Assembly (NCBI GenBank): GCA_963791805.1
Contig: CAWBTU010000006.1
Span: forward strand, 248,001-312,000
DNA length: 64,000 nucleotides
Direction: 5' to 3'
Source: JACMJL01 sp963791805
Lineage (GTDB): Bacteria > Bacillota > Clostridia > Clostridiales > Clostridiaceae
The position numbers and the translations under genes were made by a program. Below, in pieces: positions 60,520 to 64,000 of this stretch. The notes under the pieces are model-generated. The model was not told where the DNA came from and did not search any database. It saw nothing but the letters and a program-made list of their open reading frames with translations. Each line of letters starts with the position of its first letter. Position 1 is the first letter of the stretch.

Positions 60520-61782
60520 ATGAAAGATGAAACAAAATGTTTACATTCTGGATATAAACCTAAAAATGGAGAACCTAGTGTGATGCCTATTGTGCAGAGT
60601 ACAACCTATCGATTTGATTCCACAGAACACATTGGGGAATTGTTTAACTTGCCCTCAGAATTTATGTATTCTAGATTTGCTAATCCCACAGTGGACGCAG
60701 TTGAGAAAAAAATAGCGGATTTGGAAAATGGAGTGGGTGCACTTTGTACCACATCAGGACAGGCAGCTGTTCTTATATCTATTTTGAATTTATGCAGTGC
60801 TGGAGACAGCTTTATTAGTACATCTGCTATCTATGGAGGAAGTGTAAACTTGTTTGCGGTTACATTAAAAAAGCTTGGAATTGAATGTATATTTGTAGAT
60901 GGTGACGCAGATGAAGAAGAACTACATAAGGCAATTAAATCTAACACAAAACTTATTTATAGTGAGACTTTAGCCAATCCAGCGCTTTGCGTATGTGATA
61001 TTGAAAAACTTGCAAGAGTTGCCCATAAAAACAAAGTTCCATTAATCATTGATAATACTTTTGCCACGCCCATCCTTTGCAAACCCTTTGAATATGGTGC
61101 GGATATTGTAATACATTCAACCTCAAAGTATATGGATGGACATGCTTTAGGACTTGGAGGAGTGATAGTTGACAGTGGCAGATTTGATTGGAGTAATGGT
61201 AATTTTCCTGACTTTACTGCGCCAGATGAATCTTATCATGGAGTTATATACACGAAAGACTTTGGCAAGGAAGTATACATTATTAAAGCAAGAATGCAGC
61301 TGATGCGAGATATAGGAGCTTATCCCTCTGCTAATTCTGCATTTCAACTAAATATTGGTCTTGAGACTCTAGCAATGAGGATGGAGCAGTATTGCAAAAA
61401 TGCAATGAAGGTTGCAGAGTATTTTCAAGCATCAGATAAGATTGAGTCAGTGAGCTATCCTGACTTGGAAAAGGACAAGTATCATCTACTAGCTCAGAAA
61501 TATTTAAAAGGTTGTAGTGGAGTTGTTACCATTGTAATTAAAGGCGGCAAAAAGAATGCTATAAAGTTTATGGATGGATTAGAGCTGGCATCTAATGAAG
61601 TTCATGTAGCAGATATTAGAACCTGCGTGCTTCATCCCGCTAGTGCAACACATCGCCAATTAACGGATGAGCAATTAATTGCGGCTGGTATTGATCCTGG
61701 AATGATTCGTTTTTCAGTAGGACTGGAAAATATAGTAGATATTATTAATGATATTGATCAAAGTTTAGAGAAAATTAAATAA
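60520..61782 (+). CDS. O-acetylhomoserine sulfhydrylase-type PLP enzyme (MetY-like)
   Basis: 420 aa Cys/Met metabolism PLP enzyme, probably forming homocysteine from O-acetylhomoserine and sulfide. The PLP lysine is in HSTSKYMDGHA, the phosphate-binding region is TTSGQAAVL, and PSEFMYSRFANPT holds the subunit-contact Tyr/Arg. AIYGGSVNLF has Gly where methionine gamma-lyases carry Cys, which favours the sulfhydrylase reading. AGAGAGG precedes the ATG. Probably regulated by the divergent LysR protein. Confidence 0.9.
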   Translation: MKDETKCLHSGYKPKNGEPSVMPIVQSTTYRFDSTEHIGELFNLPSEFMYSRFANPTVDAVEKKIADLENGVGALCTTSGQAAVLISILNLCSAGDSFISTSAIYGGSVNLFAVTLKKLGIECIFVDGDADEEELHKAIKSNTKLIYSETLANPALCVCDIEKLARVAHKNKVPLIIDNTFATPILCKPFEYGADIVIHSTSKYMDGHALGLGGVIVDSGRFDWSNGNFPDFTAPDESYHGVIYTKDFGKEVYIIKARMQLMRDIGAYPSANSAFQLNIGLETLAMRMEQYCKNAMKVAEYFQASDKIESVSYPDLEKDKYHLLAQKYLKGCSGVVTIVIKGGKKNAIKFMDGLELASNEVHVADIRTCVLHPASATHRQLTDEQLIAAGIDPGMIRFSVGLENIVDIINDIDQSLEKIK

Positions 61783-61903
61783 TATATTTTGCATAAAAAG
61801 TTATAGGCATTTGTGAAAAGATACTATAATAATAATTAGTTAGTTATAATATAACCAATCAAATTGATGTTAATTTTAAATTAAATACATGGGGGAGCTA
61901 ATT

Positions 61904-62728
61904 TTGAAATTTTTATATGACCAAATAAGTTTTGATGATAAAATGGTTTCTTGTTATGATGAACTACCTTTGTGGTCATCACCCTTTGGAGTTCTATTAC
62001 TAAATAATATGCCACTTCAAAAAAATTCTATGATAGTAGATATTGGATGCGGAACTGGATTTCCACTGCTTGAAGTAGCACAAAGATTTGGGGACAGTTG
62101 CAAGGTATTTGGAATTGACCCATGGGAAAGAGCAGTTAGCAGGGCAAATGAAAAAAAAGAACAGTATAGAATAAAAAATGTAGAAATAATAAATGGTACT
62201 GGTGACAATATGCCTTTTAGTAATGAGTACATAGATATAATAATATCTAATTTAGGCATAAATAATTTCGAAAATCCTGATGATGTTATTGCAGAATGTT
62301 TAAGAGTATTAAAGTCAAGTGGAAAACTTATTTTTACTACAAACTTATTTGGACACTTTGATGAATTTTATTCTATATTTGGTGAAGTTTTATATGATTT
62401 AAAATTAGATAGTGAAATTAATAATCTAAATAAACATATAAATAAAAGACACTCTATTGAAGACATTAAAGCAATTGTAAATAGGAACAATTTTCATGTG
62501 AAAAAAATTGTTGAAGATAACTATGTTATGAGATTTGCAGATGGTGCTTCATTTTTTAATCATTATTTTATAAAGTTAGCATTTTTACGAGAGTGGAAAG
62601 AAATAGTCAAAGAAGAGAATTGGAATAATGTTTTTCTAAATCTGGAAAGCAGATTAAATAGCATTGGAAGTAAAAATGGAGAACTTGTTTTTAAGGTTCC
62701 TATAGCATATATTGAATGTGAAAAATAG
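61904..62728 (+). CDS. Class I SAM-dependent methyltransferase
   Basis: 274 aa. Motif I is VDIGCGTGFP, with the acidic residue after strand 2 in GIDPWERAV. Motif II/III follow as DIIISNLGINNF and LRVLKSSGKLIFTT. Start at TTG 61904 is preferred, eight bases after GGGGGAG; the ATG at 61889 lies before that site. Substrate unknown; the Methyltransf_11-like core fits small-molecule targets. Confidence 0.88.
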   Translation: MKFLYDQISFDDKMVSCYDELPLWSSPFGVLLLNNMPLQKNSMIVDIGCGTGFPLLEVAQRFGDSCKVFGIDPWERAVSRANEKKEQYRIKNVEIINGTGDNMPFSNEYIDIIISNLGINNFENPDDVIAECLRVLKSSGKLIFTTNLFGHFDEFYSIFGEVLYDLKLDSEINNLNKHINKRHSIEDIKAIVNRNNFHVKKIVEDNYVMRFADGASFFNHYFIKLAFLREWKEIVKEENWNNVFLNLESRLNSIGSKNGELVFKVPIAYIECEK

Positions 62729-62751
62729 TAGGATGACATTGCCTTGGGGGC

Positions 62752-63558
62752 ATGAACGACAACTGCAAAGGAAAAAACCATGAGTATTCTAGAAAAATTA
62801 GCCTCCTTAATTCTATTTTAAAGCTAGAAGAAAAGGATAAGCTTGATAAAATAGAAGTTTTAAATCCATTTATTAGAAAAGAGCTATTAGAAGAAAAAAC
62901 TTCAATCCTTGATGTAAAAGCTAAGACTGCAACTGGTGAGTTAATTAATATTGAAATACAATTATCAAATAAATATAATATGGATAAGAGAAGTTTATTT
63001 TATTGGAGTAGATTGTATAGTGGACAGTTAGCTGTTGGACATGATTATAAAGAATTAAAGAAAACTATTACTATAAATATAATTAATTTCAACTATATTG
63101 ATGGTGATAACTTTCATAAGATATTTCATATAAAAGAAGATAGTTCAGAGAAGATACTTAACGATGATCTTGAAATTCATTTTGTTGAACTCTTAAAAGT
63201 TCCTAAAGCCACAAAGGAAGAAAGAGATCCACTGCAAATGTGGGTTCAGTTTTTAAAGTATGAGAATAAAGAGTTATTGGAGGAATACGCTATGGCAGAG
63301 CCAGCTATTAAAAAGGCAATTAATGTTTTAGATTACTTAAATAAAGATGTTGATACTAAAGAATTATATGAGATTAGGGAAAAGGCTTTGAAGGATGAAA
63401 TTTCAATGATTAACGGAGCAAAGCTTGAAGGAAAGCTTGAAGCTGCGAAAAATATGTATGAAGATGGAATGCCAATAGAAAAAATCAAAAAATATACTGG
63501 GATTAATGATGAAGAGATGAATAGAATCAAAAGCCTATCGGATAAAAAAGCAAATTAA
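62752..63558 (+). CDS. Rpn/PD-(D/E)XK nuclease family protein, probably truncated at the N-terminus
   Basis: 268 aa of the Rpn recombination-promoting nuclease / putative transposase family. The catalytic block is SILDVKAKTATGELINIEIQ, with Asp and Glu-x-Gln. The C-terminal repeats (GAKLEGKLEAAKNMYEDGMP, IEKIKKYTGI) are typical tails. The usual N-terminal stretch ahead of the SLLNSILKLE helix is missing, so the present start gives a product shortened by about 20 or more residues. It may be inactive. Confidence 0.8.
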   Translation: MNDNCKGKNHEYSRKISLLNSILKLEEKDKLDKIEVLNPFIRKELLEEKTSILDVKAKTATGELINIEIQLSNKYNMDKRSLFYWSRLYSGQLAVGHDYKELKKTITINIINFNYIDGDNFHKIFHIKEDSSEKILNDDLEIHFVELLKVPKATKEERDPLQMWVQFLKYENKELLEEYAMAEPAIKKAINVLDYLNKDVDTKELYEIREKALKDEISMINGAKLEGKLEAAKNMYEDGMPIEKIKKYTGINDEEMNRIKSLSDKKAN

Positions 63559-63646
63559 TACTTCAATAATCTATTCAGAAAGCTATTATTTATCCCCTAA
63601 AACTATACAAAGGATTATTTCAGAAAAAAGAAGATGTGATAACATA

Positions 63647-63684
63647 AAATGTGCTACCTAATTTATTTTAGGCGGCACATTTTT
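63647..63684. terminator. Terminator after the Rpn gene
   Basis: AAATGTGC / GCACATTT stem with CC/GG inner pairs and TTTT following; A-rich on the left arm side, so possibly used from both strands. Confidence 0.7.
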
Positions 63685-63729
63685 GCTTAATAATAAATTA
63701 GCAGATTGACTTTAGAAACAGACATTGTT

Positions 63730-64000
63730 TTACACTCTCCTAACTTCTGATTTTTTCCATCTTGTCCATTTCTCAACAGTAGCATAGAATTCATTTACAT
63801 TAATAGGTTTACTAATATAATCGTCCATTCCTGATTCAATGCATTTGTCCCTGTCTCCATTTAATGCGTAGGCAGTCATAGCAACAATCGGTGTATGAAT
63901 ACGTCTCCTATGCTCTAGTTGTCTTATTGCTCGAGTTGTAGTATAACCATCCATAATAGGCATTTGTACATCCATAAGAATTACATCAAAACTCATTTGT
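63730..64000 (-). CDS. C-terminal receiver domain of a larger protein (partial)
   Basis: The frame enters from the right edge and stops at 63730. It holds the last about 90 residues of a response-regulator receiver: phosphoacceptor Asp in VILMDVQMPIMDG, then Thr/Ala in AMTAYALNGDRDKC, and the Lys in YISKPINVNEF. This ending is typical of hybrid sensor histidine kinases. An ATG at 63996 is an internal Met, not the start. Confidence 0.85.
   Translation of the reverse strand, partial: QMSFDVILMDVQMPIMDGYTTTRAIRQLEHRRRIHTPIVAMTAYALNGDRDKCIESGMDDYISKPINVNEFYATVEKWTRWKKSEVRRV

Noticed and set aside
63730..63996. Stand-alone 88-residue response regulator
   Set aside because: The ATG is an internal Met; the frame is open to the window edge and the sequence starts in the middle of a receiver domain.

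Overview
The window is low-GC Firmicutes DNA and almost certainly comes from an endospore-forming Clostridium (Clostridiaceae). It carries a master sporulation regulator (Spo0A), the first codons of a SpoVT/AbrB-type regulator, a GerA-type germinant-receptor operon with two DUF3231 proteins beside it, an FMN riboswitch, strong AGGAGG ribosome sites, frequent TTG/GTG starts, and many families typical of Clostridium (CBO0543, DUF4179 anti-sigma factors, DUF1003, YwbE). No rRNA, tRNA, CRISPR array, prophage or complete insertion sequence was recognised.

Layout. 0-2.6 kb: spo0A and the start of a SpoVT-like gene on the minus strand; then a TetR / zinc-ribbon / TfoX-C operon with a consensus promoter. 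2.6-7.2 kb: a possible structured RNA, an LTA-synthase-like membrane sulfatase and a membrane metallophosphoesterase. 7.2-14.7 kb: germination region with two DUF3231 genes, a CBO0543 membrane protein, the A-B-C receptor operon, a 53-residue two-TM D-like subunit, and a 31-residue membrane peptide on the other strand. 15-21.5 kb: MerR/GyrI regulator with its operator-promoter, drug ABC exporter, hemerythrin, VOC protein, M29 aminopeptidase, FMN riboswitch plus ribB. 21.8-30.5 kb: signalling and redox block with an MCP, an orphan PAS kinase, a catalytically degenerate and frameshifted TyrRS paralogue, and a flavodoxin / response regulator / histidine kinase operon in which the kinase is fused in frame to a rubrerythrin-like domain that keeps its own ribosome site. 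30-34.4 kb: thioesterase, an exonuclease-family remnant, DUF1003, YwbE, DUF2809, DUF2087 regulator, ung. 34.4-38.9 kb: a resistance-like cassette (52-residue peptide, MFS, ABC-F, TipA-type MerR) bracketed by four copies of a GTGCCAGGCAC repeat, two in each orientation. 38.9-44 kb: ArsR-type regulator, two-permease ABC exporter, galE. 44-54.2 kb: two paralogous ECF sigma / DUF4179 anti-sigma pairs, a TetR gene with a decayed partial copy of itself, and a split ThrE exporter. 49-59 kb: an accessory stretch of hypothetical, PH-like membrane and DUF4304/DUF7677-like genes with MITE-like palindromes, duplicated intergenic segments and gene remnants. 59-64 kb: LysR / O-acetylhomoserine sulfhydrylase pair, methyltransferase, Rpn-type nuclease, and the C-terminal receiver of a protein running off the window.

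How the parts fit. The two ECF sigma genes have near-superimposable upstream motifs (GTGMAACT-N17-GTCTAAT), which points to autoregulation and probably cross-talk. Several regulators have readable operators: two MerR promoters with 19-bp spacers, a 9-bp-arm inverted repeat upstream of the ABC exporter, a TetR palindrome, and an 11-bp-period direct repeat before the flavodoxin/two-component operon. The features most worth following up are the kinase::rubrerythrin fusion with an internal start, and the dead TyrRS paralogue whose two halves are joined exactly at an in-phase A AAA AAG slippery heptamer.
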